Shown here one piece after another: positions 25,745-34,245 of a stretch of DNA of 64,000 nucleotides. The notes beneath the pieces were generated by a model that made no database searches, was not told where the DNA came from, and saw only the letters and a program-made list of their open reading frames with translations. The DNA is from Burkholderia gladioli (GTDB lineage Bacteria; Pseudomonadota; Gammaproteobacteria; Burkholderiales; Burkholderiaceae), in the NCBI RefSeq assembly GCF_000959725.1, contig NZ_CP009322.1:3162001-3226000 (forward strand). Direction: 5' to 3'. The position numbers and the translations under genes were made by a program. Position 1 is the first letter of the stretch, and every line of letters starts with the position of its first letter.

Positions 25745-26080
25745 CAACTGCAGCCCTACGCGCGCGATTGCTTGGCCATCGAGGTCGATGCTTCGCTGCC
25801 GGACCTACGGCAAGTGCTCGAGCGTCTGAAGGAGATGCGAGGCTTACCTGCTCGACAACAGGCAGGAGTTCGCTGGTAAGGGCTGGATGCATGGGCCTAC
25901 GAAGCCGGTGTCACGCTGTCATTCATCCGACCTGGCAAGTCGGTGGGAAGTGCCTATATCGAGAGCTTCAACCGACGGTTCCGCGCTTCTTCATGCTACC
26001 GGGTTTGCTGGTCAATGCCTGGAATGGCGAAGCGCGGAGCTTCTTGGGCAGATAAGCTTGTCGCGACCAACGTAGCAAAC
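25745..26080 (+). mobile_element. Decayed IS3-family transposase (OrfB, integrase-core remnant)
   Basis: Reading three frames in turn gives fragments of an IS3 OrfB. RDCLAIEVDASLP lies near 25765. DNRQEFAGKG near 25855, which normally contains the second catalytic Asp, follows. After a one-base loss, AWAYEAGVTLSFIRPGK and AYIESFNRRFR (about 25890-25990) contain the catalytic Glu region. Frameshifts and loss of the N-terminal half make it inactive. No terminal inverted repeats are visible. It sits between two immunity paralogues and marks past insertion or recombination in the island. Confidence 0.75.
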
Positions 26081-26083
26081 GGC

Positions 26084-26114
26084 AGTAGCGGCAGCCAGTG
26101 GGGATTTTTCATTT
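26084..26114. repeat. Direct repeat copy 2 at the 3' end of the cognate immunity gene
   Basis: This matches the copy at 24991-25021 (first 13 bases identical, 26 of 31 overall) and also covers the stop codon of an immunity gene. Such short homology at the 3' end can drive exchange of toxin-immunity cassettes. Confidence 0.6.
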
Positions 26115-26378
26115 GGGCTTATCAGCGTCTGCGCCGACGTTCGTTTTATAGCTATCACGTACCTTCTTGTAGTTGCTACCGAAGGGTTTAATTTTTAGTA
26201 GACGAGCACGACTGCTCAAGCCACCGATAGCCATAAGCAAGAATCCGAGCAACGCTAAAAGCACGCTCCAAATCGAGGGAGGCGCATATTTGAATGCCCA
26301 ATACGATATCCCTATGCCCGCCGCAATCAAGGTGGCACACACCAACCCGGTCAAGTTTCCGTTGTCGATAAGTTTCAC
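26109..26378 (-). CDS. Probable cognate immunity protein of the CdiA-like toxin (two-helix membrane protein, GTG start)
   Basis: The 89-residue product starts at a GTG (26376-26378) that overlaps the TGA of the large adhesin/toxin gene, giving GTGA and suggesting coupled translation. It reads MKLIDNGNLTGLVCATLIAA with helices about 10-30 and 36-56, then LLKIKPFGSNYKKVRDSYK as a basic tail. In contact-dependent inhibition loci the gene directly after cdiA encodes the immunity protein, which blocks only its own toxin. A membrane-embedded immunity protein implies a toxin that acts on the inner membrane, as known for E. coli EC93 CdiA. I know no function assigned to this family. Confidence 0.75.
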   Translation of the reverse strand: MKLIDNGNLTGLVCATLIAAGIGISYWAFKYAPPSIWSVLLALLGFLLMAIGGLSSRARLLKIKPFGSNYKKVRDSYKTNVGADADKPK

Positions 26379-29300
26379 TTATTCTCCGGTTGATTAACAA
26401 TACGCGCCCAAGAGGAATTTATGAAGTCCTGTATTGATTGAGACAATCTGCTGCCGTTAAAATTGTTTGCAGCCTCATTGATTATAGGCGTCGCAAGTGG
26501 ATACTTTGTTGAGAGTCGATCGGAAATCATGGCGCCTCCGCTATTCGTCCAATATTTCCCAACATCAGGTTTCACAACCTGCACTACAGCGTCGGCTACC
26601 ATGCCGGTCACTGTGGCAACATAAGCCGCCGTAGCCAACCCCGGCGCGTAAGGCGATGGCATAGTCGCTCCGGCCGCAGTGACTGCCCCAAACCGTCCAG
26701 CGGCAGTCGATACACTGCCTGCAGCATTAGCCACTGCTCCCCATACATCTAACCCCACTGGGGTCGGCGCATACGTATAAGTACTCGGCACTTGCCCCTG
26801 TGCAGCCGAATTGTAGTTTTCCATGATGAAATTTTGCAATGCCGGATTCGCCTCCAACATTACTTGAATAATCAAAGGATTTCCATTTTCATTAGACAAT
26901 CCTGTATTTAACCAACCGGCACTAGGATCGCTCGGAGCGCGACCATTCAACTCTTCGGACGTTCCAGGCGCCACCGCCCCATCTCTCGCATCGGACACAC
27001 CCATGATCCGCATCTGATCCTCGATTTGCGCTTGGGTATATTCACCCTTGCTTTTTTCCGCCAGTTGTTTCGCGAGCGCCTTTTCTTCCGTATGCAATTG
27101 CCGGTTGAACCGATCCACGTTGTACCCCGAGAACGCCCCCGATTCACCACCCACCGCCGCACCGGCTCCCGTCGCCAGCGCATTCGCCACGATGTTGCCC
27201 AGTGCCTGATTCATATTGACGTCGCCGGTCGGATCGCTGCCCGCGATTGCACCGCTCAGCTCGTTCAACTTGCCCGACGCGATCGACGCAATCGCCGCGC
27301 CGGCTGCGCCGCCTACCGTGTTACCGCCCGCCAGCCCCGTCACCAGCGCCGCGCCGGCACCTTGCATCAGCGCTCGATTCGCTCCGCCTTCCTTCCACGC
27401 GTCAACGCCCGCCTTGTCCCCGTCCGCCGCGGCCTCCTTCATCATCTTGTCCGCGTAGTCCCCGATACGGCGCGACACCGCTTCACCGGCGGCGCTGGCC
27501 GCCGCCATCATGTCCGCCTGATTGCTCAACAGGCTCTGCATGTCAGGAAGCTTGGAAACTGTACCGTTCGTATTCGTCGTATCGCGGTTCAGGCTTGCCA
27601 CATCCTGCTTCTGGTTCACCGAATCCCTAATCGTGACCGTCCCCGCGCTGACGCCGCTCTTCGTCGTCGCGCAATCGCTGCCACTGTCGTTCTGGCCGAG
27701 CATGGGCGCCGCACCGCCCGTATTCTTGCCTGACGCGCTGCCATGTGTGCTGTAGTTCATCCCGCCATCGCCGGTCGTCGCGCCCGCACTGAAGCCGCTC
27801 GAGCTCGCATCGTAGTGCGACTGATTCTGGACGTCCGAGAAGGAGAGCGACCCTGTCGTCAGCGAATTCCTCGACGCATCCGCGTGGCTCGCAATCAACC
27901 CGCCCTTCAGGTCGGTATTGCCGGCCACGTTGACATTGAACCCGCCATCGCCCGCATGAATTCCGGCCTGCTCATTGACGCCCGCATAGCTTCCCGACGC
28001 GTTGCCCTTGCTCCGGCTGAAGTTCCCACTGGCGCCGCCCTGGCTGATGCTGAAGCCGCCGCCTGAACTCGACTGATGCGCCGCGCTCGACAACGTATCC
28101 TGCACGCTCGCGATATTCAGATTTCCGCCCACGTCGGCATTCACCTGATTGCCCTTCACCGTCGATCCGATGAGGTTCGTATCGCCCCCCGAGATAATCG
28201 TCACGCTGTTTGCCGCGCTCACATGGCTGTTGTTCTGCGTGACCAAGTCGCTGTTGCCGTCGCCGCTGGCTTTCGACATCGCCGCCGAGACACCGAAGCC
28301 GCCCGTGCCAACCGACACGCCCACGCTCGCGCTCCTCGAATCGTTCGTGCTGCGCGTTGAGTCCGTATCGGTCGTGTTGACGATATTGACCTGGTTCTTT
28401 GCCGCCAGGATCACATCGTTCGCGTTCACGTTCGAGCCCGCGATCATCACATTGCCGCTTCCCGGCTGGCCGTTACCCGTCGCCGCGAACGCCGCGGTTC
28501 CGCCTGCCATGACGCTGGAGCCGCGATTCGTCACGCTATCTTCCGAGAACGCGCTCTTGCTGTGACTGCTGCCGACGCTGACCTCAACCTTGAACTGGGG
28601 TGTTTCGCCTGCCCCCAGTGTATTGACCAGATCGCCCGCGGCCATGTTCGCATCCCATGCCGCGCTGGCCGCCGCCATCCCGTGCAACGCTGCGGCGCGG
28701 CCATCCTGGCTACGACCGGCCGCTCGCGATTGACCCACGGCATTCGACACCGCATCGATCACGGGCGCTTTCAGCGCCAACGTCAGGCCGCTCTTCGACA
28801 CGTCCTGCGTCTCGCCCCGGTGACGCGTATCCTGCGCAGCGTCGACCGTCACGTTCGCGCCTGTTCCGCTCAGGTTCTGGGCCGCAATCAGGTCGCTTCC
28901 CGTTACGTGCAGATCGTTCCCCGCAGCGATGCTGAGGTTGCCCTTCAGCGAACCGATCGTGCTGCCGTTGTTCGACACCTCGGTCGTCTGGCTGGTCGTC
29001 TTCAGCGAACTGCTGCCCACCGAGACCGACAGGCCGCCGCCCGACATCAGCCCCGATTCCTTCTTGTCGTAGTAGTTCGAAGACTGCAAGGTATCCTGCG
29101 ACGTCGTCACCCTCACGTTGTGCGCGGCAGTGAGCGTCACGTCGTTCGTCCCGACGAGGGTGCTGCCCTGAACATTGACGTCCTTTCCGCTGACTATATT
29201 CACGCCGTCCGCCGACACCAGACTGCCACGATTGAGCGTCATCGTCTGATCGATTCCACTTGCAACCTTTACACCACTCACCACATTGCTGTGACTATGC

Positions 29301-32300
29301 GTTTCATGTGAGTTGAGTGCATGCGTCTCGGTTGCCGCACCGACGTTCACGTCGCCGGCGGCCAGCAGGTTCGCATTGCCTTTGTCGAGGCTGATGGTAC
29401 TACCGGAAAGCGTCATGTCCTTCCCCGAGACGATATTGACCGTATCGCCTCCCTTCAGCGTCGTGCCAGTCAGTGCCTGGTCGGACGTGTGCAGCGTCTC
29501 TGCATAGCTGCCGTGACTGTCGCTGCCCGAACTGTTGCTGTTCACGGTCGAGGTCGCACTCGCCGCCTCCAGCGTGACGTTTCCCTTGGCAGCAAGCGTC
29601 CCACCTTGCCCGAGCTCGATCTGCGCGCCCTTCGCCGTCAGGTCACCACCCACGACGACATTCGATTGCCCATCGACGCTGACCGAACTACCGGTGACCT
29701 TGTTGATGTCAGTATTCGACACACCATTGGCCCGCTGCACGATCTTGTGCTCGCCGGTCTGCACGGCACCGAGATCCCAGTTGCCGCCGACATTCATGCC
29801 GAGATTACCGCCGACGGACAGATCGCCCGCGTTTTGCTGGAAGTTACCGCCGGTCGTGATCGAAGCATCGCCCGCAACGTCGAGTTTCGCGGTCGGCCCG
29901 AGCGTGGTGACCACGCTCGTCGCCCCGTCCCGGCTCACGCGTGTGTTCGTCTTCGTCGCCGTGTCGAGAATCAGGTCCTGGCCCGCGTCCAACTGCAGGC
30001 TGCCGGCCTTCACGTTCGCCGACGTCAGATCGATGTTGTTCTCGGTCGAAAGCGCCATCAGTCCGCCGCCTTGCAGCGCGCCGAATGCGTTGTCGATCTG
30101 CTTGCCCTGGATCGCCAGCGTATTGTCCGCCGTGATCGTGCCGCTGTTCGTGAACGACTGCGCGTTCTGGAGATCGATGTTGGTTGCGGCAATCAACGGG
30201 CCATTGACGTTCTGCTGGCTGGCCTGCGCCAGATACACGACCGGCACCAGCACCGACTGGCCGTCGACCACGCGCGTTTCCATCAGGATCACGTTGCCGG
30301 TTAGCTTGGCGACCTGGTCGGCCGACAGGCTCGCGCCGATCGGTAAATCGAGCGACTTCGACAGATCGGCGCCGGCCGCCATCAGCGACTCATACATCGT
30401 CTGCAGGTCCGCATATGGTCCGAGCACTGCCTTGCCCGTCAGCGATGTCACCTGATTGCGTACCAGTTGCTGCTCGTAGAAGCCGTCTCCCAGGCGCTTC
30501 GGGATATGCGTGAGGTCGACACCGATCTGACTGAAGAAGTAGTCGCTCGAGATGAAGTTCTTCTGGTTCGTGAACGCCGGGTTCGTCTCGATCACATAGC
30601 TCGCGTTCGGCGCGGCGGTCGGCTTGAACAATCCGCCTTGCGGAATGGTGAGGTTGTTCAGGACATTCAGTGCCGTCGCGCTGGCAAGGATCGGATCGAC
30701 CGGCGCGGACGGCCCGCCGTGCACCGACGACGCCCCCGATTTCGCGCCGCTCGCGTTACCGCTCAGCTTGATCGGCGTGAGTCCCGGCACCGATTGCCCC
30801 GGCAGCAGGCCGAGCGGCGGAATCGATGCGTTACCGGCCGTGTTATTGACGCTGACGCCCGTGCCCGAGATCGTGCCGTTCGAACTCAGCGTCGAAAAAT
30901 AGCCCGGCAGCGTGTAATCCTTGAGGGAGGCTGGCGCCGCCTGTGTGTAGCCGCCCGGGCGCCCCGTGACGAACGGCGCGTTGCCGAACGGCAGTTGCCA
31001 GTCGTGCTCGGTGTAGTCGTAGTTGTTGTAGTGATATTGCCCCGAGTAGGAGACCGTCACGCCCGGCAGTTTCTGGCCGGAGGCCGCCCAGCCGTCGGCG
31101 TCGTAGCGGGCTGGCATCTTGACGTCGCCGACCGCCGCGATGTTGCTCCAGTAGCTTTGCAGCGTACCGACCGACGACGCATCGATCTTGCCGCCCGACA
31201 CGATTTGGGCGGCCGGGCTGAGGCTCGTTACGGTCGTCGCTGTCGCGCTGTCCGCGTAGTACGTGGTCTTCTGGTAACTGCTGTTCCATTGTCCGCCATG
31301 GGGAGGAACGGTAGGGACTCCCCCTGGGAAGTCCAGAAAAAGCGCTTGCACCTCGGGCTTGCTCAAATCGACCCAGCCCACGTCCCGGCCAGAGCACGCC
31401 GTCATGTCGACTGCCGAGCATCCAACCATGCTGATGCCAAACTGCGCGAGCGATGCCGGGTCGATCTGGCTGGTGGACGTCTTCATCACGCGGCGCGTGC
31501 TCGTCACCTTGTCCGCGTGCAGTTCCATTTCGCTGCCGGACTGGATCAGAGCCGACACGTTATTGACGAGCGCGGCGTTCGTATAGCTGCCGCTCGCGTC
31601 CTTGCCGCCCGCCAGCACGACCTTGCCCATGCCGAAGATGGCTGTCGTCGCCATCGAGTCGGTCGCGGTCGTGTCGTCGCGGTTTTCGATGTCGTGCGCG
31701 AGGATGTCGAGCGTGCCGTTGCTGTCCGACGCCCCGATCAGCGCGGTCGGCCCGAGGTTCGAGATCGTATTCGTCGCGTTCAGCGAGGCGCTGGCGCCCA
31801 CCAGCGCGCCGGTATTGGTCAGGTTGGTCGACTGCGTATGCAGCAAGCCGCCGGCCGTCAAGGCGCCCGCGTTGACGATGTTGCCTGCGTCGACGCTCAG
31901 TGTGTTGACCGACTGCAGGCTCGCGTTGTTCGTGAAGGTGCCGGGCAAGGTGAACGCGAGGTCGTGACCGACATTGAACTGGGTATCGGACGCCGCCGTG
32001 TAGTCGCCTTGGAGATGCACGTTGGCGTCATGCGTCGCGCTGTAGGTGCCGCCGCCTTGCAGCGTGGCCGCGGCGATCGATAAGTCGTGCGTCGAGCTGA
32101 TCTTGCCACCTTGGTTCGACAGGGCGCCGCCACTCGTCAACGACAGCGACGCGTCAGAACGAAGCAACCCCTGCGCATTGTTCAAGTGGCCCGATATGGT
32201 CGCGTCGATGCCCCGTTGCGCGGCGAGAATACCGCCCGCGTTGTTCAAGCCAGCCGCTTGGACAATGGCTTGTCCCTTCGTCACGATGCTGCCCGACGCG

Positions 32301-34012
32301 TTGTTCAGTGCACCGGCGTCCGCGTTGGCTCCCGTGCCCGGAGCGATCGTCAACGTCCCGATCCCGCCGTGCGTAATGGTGCCGCCCGCGTTGTCCAGCT
32401 CGGCCGGCGTGAGCGTCAGGTCGGTAGCGTTGGTCTGGATCACGCCGGAGGCCGAGTTATCGAGCGTGCCGCTGACGTTCATCCCCATCGTCGACGATCC
32501 ATACTGCGTGATCGTACCGCCGTGGTTCGACAGGTTGGCACCCGTCAGTGTCATGCTGCCGCCGCTCGACACGCTGCCGTGGTCGTTGATCATCGTGCCG
32601 GAAGCCTTCGCGTTGACCGTACCTTGTGCGCTGGTCGTCGCGCTCGACAGGTTCACGTCGCCGGCTGTCGCGTTCAGCGACAGATTGCCGTTTGCTGTCG
32701 TCTGGCTGCCGGCGAGATTCACACTGGCACCGGTCAGTGACGCATTGCCACCGGCAGCATTCTGGCCGGTTGCGCTCAACTGACCGGAGGCCGTCAGGTT
32801 CAGGTCGCCGCCATGGCCGACCGCCCCATCGTTGTTCACGCCCGCACCGAGCGTGCCGGTTGAATTGACGCTGCCGGCATTCACGCTCGTATTCTGCTGC
32901 GCCGCCAGCGTCCCGCTGTTCGTGAGATCGGTGCCAATGCTTGCCGACAGCGACTGCCGAGCGTAAGTCGTACCGCTATTCTGTATCCCGTTCGCGGCCG
33001 ACAACGCGAGGTTGCCGCTCGCCATCGTCTTGCCCGTGAGCACCAGATGGCCATTCGATTGCAGCGTCAGATCGCCTGCCTGCGCCGCGATCGTCCCTGC
33101 GTTCGCGACACCGACGCCTGCCGAGTTGCCAACCAAAAACACCCTGTCGGCATACATGCCGCCCAACTGGGCCACATCAATCGCGACAGCGGGAACAGGA
33201 CCGTCACCGGCGATCGGCGTCGCGGCAAGCGTGTCGTGATTCACCTGGTTCGCGCCGGCGATCACGTTCAGATTCTTCGCGTAGATCGCCGCATTGGCCT
33301 GCACGGCACGAGAAATGATGTCGACCTGATCGAGATTCGAGGCATTGAGACCCGCACCGGCAACGGTCACGAGGCCGCGGCTGACGTTGTAGCCAGCCAG
33401 CGAACCGTCGGCTCCGTAGAACGGCAGGCCCGTGGTCAGGGTCGCGCGGCTGGTATTGATGAAGCCCGCGCCATCGAGATAGATACCCGAGGGATTCGCC
33501 AGCACAAGCTCCGCGCGGGCGCCTGCGATCTCCAGCGCGCCGCGGATCCGGGACGGGTTCGGGCTGTTGACCTGGTTGACGATGATGCGCGCCACATCGT
33601 TCGGCCCGAAGTTCGGGTTGCCGTTGATCCATCCGCCAAGCTGGGTCTGGACCATGGTGGCCGAGTTGTTCAGGATCGCGCCGGCCTTCTGCACGTCGAA
33701 CTGGTTGTAGGTGTTGACCGACACACCGCCACCACCGGGCTTGTTGATATTGACTTGCGGCAGCCCGTTCGGCGTCTGGATCACCGCCGGCGCGCTCGGC
33801 CCGGCCCCGACTATTTGCGCCTGGACCGGCGTCGACAGAGCACCGGCCACCACCGAGGCGGCCAGCACCACGGCAACGCGCATGCCTGACGATCGCTTGA
33901 CCCGCCGCGCCTCGCCGCTTGCGGATTTGCCCTCGGCCGTGGCCGTCTCGGTGACGGCCACCACCATACCCCGAAGCCTGAAATACACCAGGCGATGCGC
34001 ATTCTTGTTCAT
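26375..34012 (-). CDS. CdiA/filamentous-haemagglutinin-type two-partner-secretion toxin
   Basis: The intact 2545-residue protein starts MNKNAHRLVYFRLRGMVVAV, an extended ESPR signal, with cleavage near VQA (residue 65). The TPS haemagglutination-activity domain follows (about 70-330: NGLPQVNINKPGGGGVSVNT, NPSGIYLDGAGFINTSRATL). Then come long arrays of haemagglutinin repeats, from about 330 to 2250. A junction GYNVDRFNRQLH (about 2296-2307) precedes a roughly 240-residue C-terminal tip that carries a hydrophobic Ala/Gly-rich stretch (about 2419-2482). The tip is probably the toxin. Base composition falls in the last 600 bases. Secretion needs a TpsB/CdiB protein, and none is encoded in the window. 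The VENN and NxxLYN markers are not seen. Confidence 0.88.
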   Translation of the reverse strand: MNKNAHRLVYFRLRGMVVAVTETATAEGKSASGEARRVKRSSGMRVAVVLAASVVAGALSTPVQAQIVGAGPSAPAVIQTPNGLPQVNINKPGGGGVSVNTYNQFDVQKAGAILNNSATMVQTQLGGWINGNPNFGPNDVARIIVNQVNSPNPSRIRGALEIAGARAELVLANPSGIYLDGAGFINTSRATLTTGLPFYGADGSLAGYNVSRGLVTVAGAGLNASNLDQVDIISRAVQANAAIYAKNLNVIAGANQVNHDTLAATPIAGDGPVPAVAIDVAQLGGMYADRVFLVGNSAGVGVANAGTIAAQAGDLTLQSNGHLVLTGKTMASGNLALSAANGIQNSGTTYARQSLSASIGTDLTNSGTLAAQQNTSVNAGSVNSTGTLGAGVNNDGAVGHGGDLNLTASGQLSATGQNAAGGNASLTGASVNLAGSQTTANGNLSLNATAGDVNLSSATTSAQGTVNAKASGTMINDHGSVSSGGSMTLTGANLSNHGGTITQYGSSTMGMNVSGTLDNSASGVIQTNATDLTLTPAELDNAGGTITHGGIGTLTIAPGTGANADAGALNNASGSIVTKGQAIVQAAGLNNAGGILAAQRGIDATISGHLNNAQGLLRSDASLSLTSGGALSNQGGKISSTHDLSIAAATLQGGGTYSATHDANVHLQGDYTAASDTQFNVGHDLAFTLPGTFTNNASLQSVNTLSVDAGNIVNAGALTAGGLLHTQSTNLTNTGALVGASASLNATNTISNLGPTALIGASDSNGTLDILAHDIENRDDTTATDSMATTAIFGMGKVVLAGGKDASGSYTNAALVNNVSALIQSGSEMELHADKVTSTRRVMKTSTSQIDPASLAQFGISMVGCSAVDMTACSGRDVGWVDLSKPEVQALFLDFPGGVPTVPPHGGQWNSSYQKTTYYADSATATTVTSLSPAAQIVSGGKIDASSVGTLQSYWSNIAAVGDVKMPARYDADGWAASGQKLPGVTVSYSGQYHYNNYDYTEHDWQLPFGNAPFVTGRPGGYTQAAPASLKDYTLPGYFSTLSSNGTISGTGVSVNNTAGNASIPPLGLLPGQSVPGLTPIKLSGNASGAKSGASSVHGGPSAPVDPILASATALNVLNNLTIPQGGLFKPTAAPNASYVIETNPAFTNQKNFISSDYFFSQIGVDLTHIPKRLGDGFYEQQLVRNQVTSLTGKAVLGPYADLQTMYESLMAAGADLSKSLDLPIGASLSADQVAKLTGNVILMETRVVDGQSVLVPVVYLAQASQQNVNGPLIAATNIDLQNAQSFTNSGTITADNTLAIQGKQIDNAFGALQGGGLMALSTENNIDLTSANVKAGSLQLDAGQDLILDTATKTNTRVSRDGATSVVTTLGPTAKLDVAGDASITTGGNFQQNAGDLSVGGNLGMNVGGNWDLGAVQTGEHKIVQRANGVSNTDINKVTGSSVSVDGQSNVVVGGDLTAKGAQIELGQGGTLAAKGNVTLEAASATSTVNSNSSGSDSHGSYAETLHTSDQALTGTTLKGGDTVNIVSGKDMTLSGSTISLDKGNANLLAAGDVNVGAATETHALNSHETHSHSNVVSGVKVASGIDQTMTLNRGSLVSADGVNIVSGKDVNVQGSTLVGTNDVTLTAAHNVRVTTSQDTLQSSNYYDKKESGLMSGGGLSVSVGSSSLKTTSQTTEVSNNGSTIGSLKGNLSIAAGNDLHVTGSDLIAAQNLSGTGANVTVDAAQDTRHRGETQDVSKSGLTLALKAPVIDAVSNAVGQSRAAGRSQDGRAAALHGMAAASAAWDANMAAGDLVNTLGAGETPQFKVEVSVGSSHSKSAFSEDSVTNRGSSVMAGGTAAFAATGNGQPGSGNVMIAGSNVNANDVILAAKNQVNIVNTTDTDSTRSTNDSRSASVGVSVGTGGFGVSAAMSKASGDGNSDLVTQNNSHVSAANSVTIISGGDTNLIGSTVKGNQVNADVGGNLNIASVQDTLSSAAHQSSSGGGFSISQGGASGNFSRSKGNASGSYAGVNEQAGIHAGDGGFNVNVAGNTDLKGGLIASHADASRNSLTTGSLSFSDVQNQSHYDASSSGFSAGATTGDGGMNYSTHGSASGKNTGGAAPMLGQNDSGSDCATTKSGVSAGTVTIRDSVNQKQDVASLNRDTTNTNGTVSKLPDMQSLLSNQADMMAAASAAGEAVSRRIGDYADKMMKEAAADGDKAGVDAWKEGGANRALMQGAGAALVTGLAGGNTVGGAAGAAIASIASGKLNELSGAIAGSDPTGDVNMNQALGNIVANALATGAGAAVGGESGAFSGYNVDRFNRQLHTEEKALAKQLAEKSKGEYTQAQIEDQMRIMGVSDARDGAVAPGTSEELNGRAPSDPSAGWLNTGLSNENGNPLIIQVMLEANPALQNFIMENYNSAAQGQVPSTYTYAPTPVGLDVWGAVANAAGSVSTAAGRFGAVTAAGATMPSPYAPGLATAAYVATVTGMVADAVVQVVKPDVGKYWTNSGGAMISDRLSTKYPLATPIINEAANNFNGSRLSQSIQDFINSSWARIVNQPENK

Positions 34013-34059
34013 TCTCTTCGACGTGGCCTGCGTCCATTGAGGTGGTTATTGGACGCGAG

Positions 34060-34108
34060 CTTATCGAAGCAATGAAAGATAGCTGTCAACAACTGCCAAG
34101 TTGTTGAC
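34060..34108 (-). promoter_or_regulatory. Promoter and inverted-repeat operator of the CdiA-like gene
   Basis: GTCAACAACT (34085-34094) and AGTTGTTGAC (34099-34108) form a perfect dyad with a four-base spacer. On minus the distal arm contributes to a perfect TTGACA -35 (34084-34089), with GATAAG (34060-34065) 18 bases on. A regulator bound to the dyad would cover the -35 element. The rest of 34013-34245 holds no gene. Confidence 0.55.
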
Positions 34109-34245
34109 CCAAACGACTCAAATTATGAAATTTGGATACGTCTGATTGATTAGGATCGGGACTCTCTGATCGCTTTTGCAAAGCCAGTCAGGCCGCGACC
34201 ACGCCGTTGGTTCATCGTGACGGGGAAGCCATTTGCGGCATTCGC

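Noticed and set aside
26375..34012. CRISPR-like repetition inside the large adhesin gene
   Set aside because: Repeated segments are degenerate protein repeats of the haemagglutinin type, without constant spacers.
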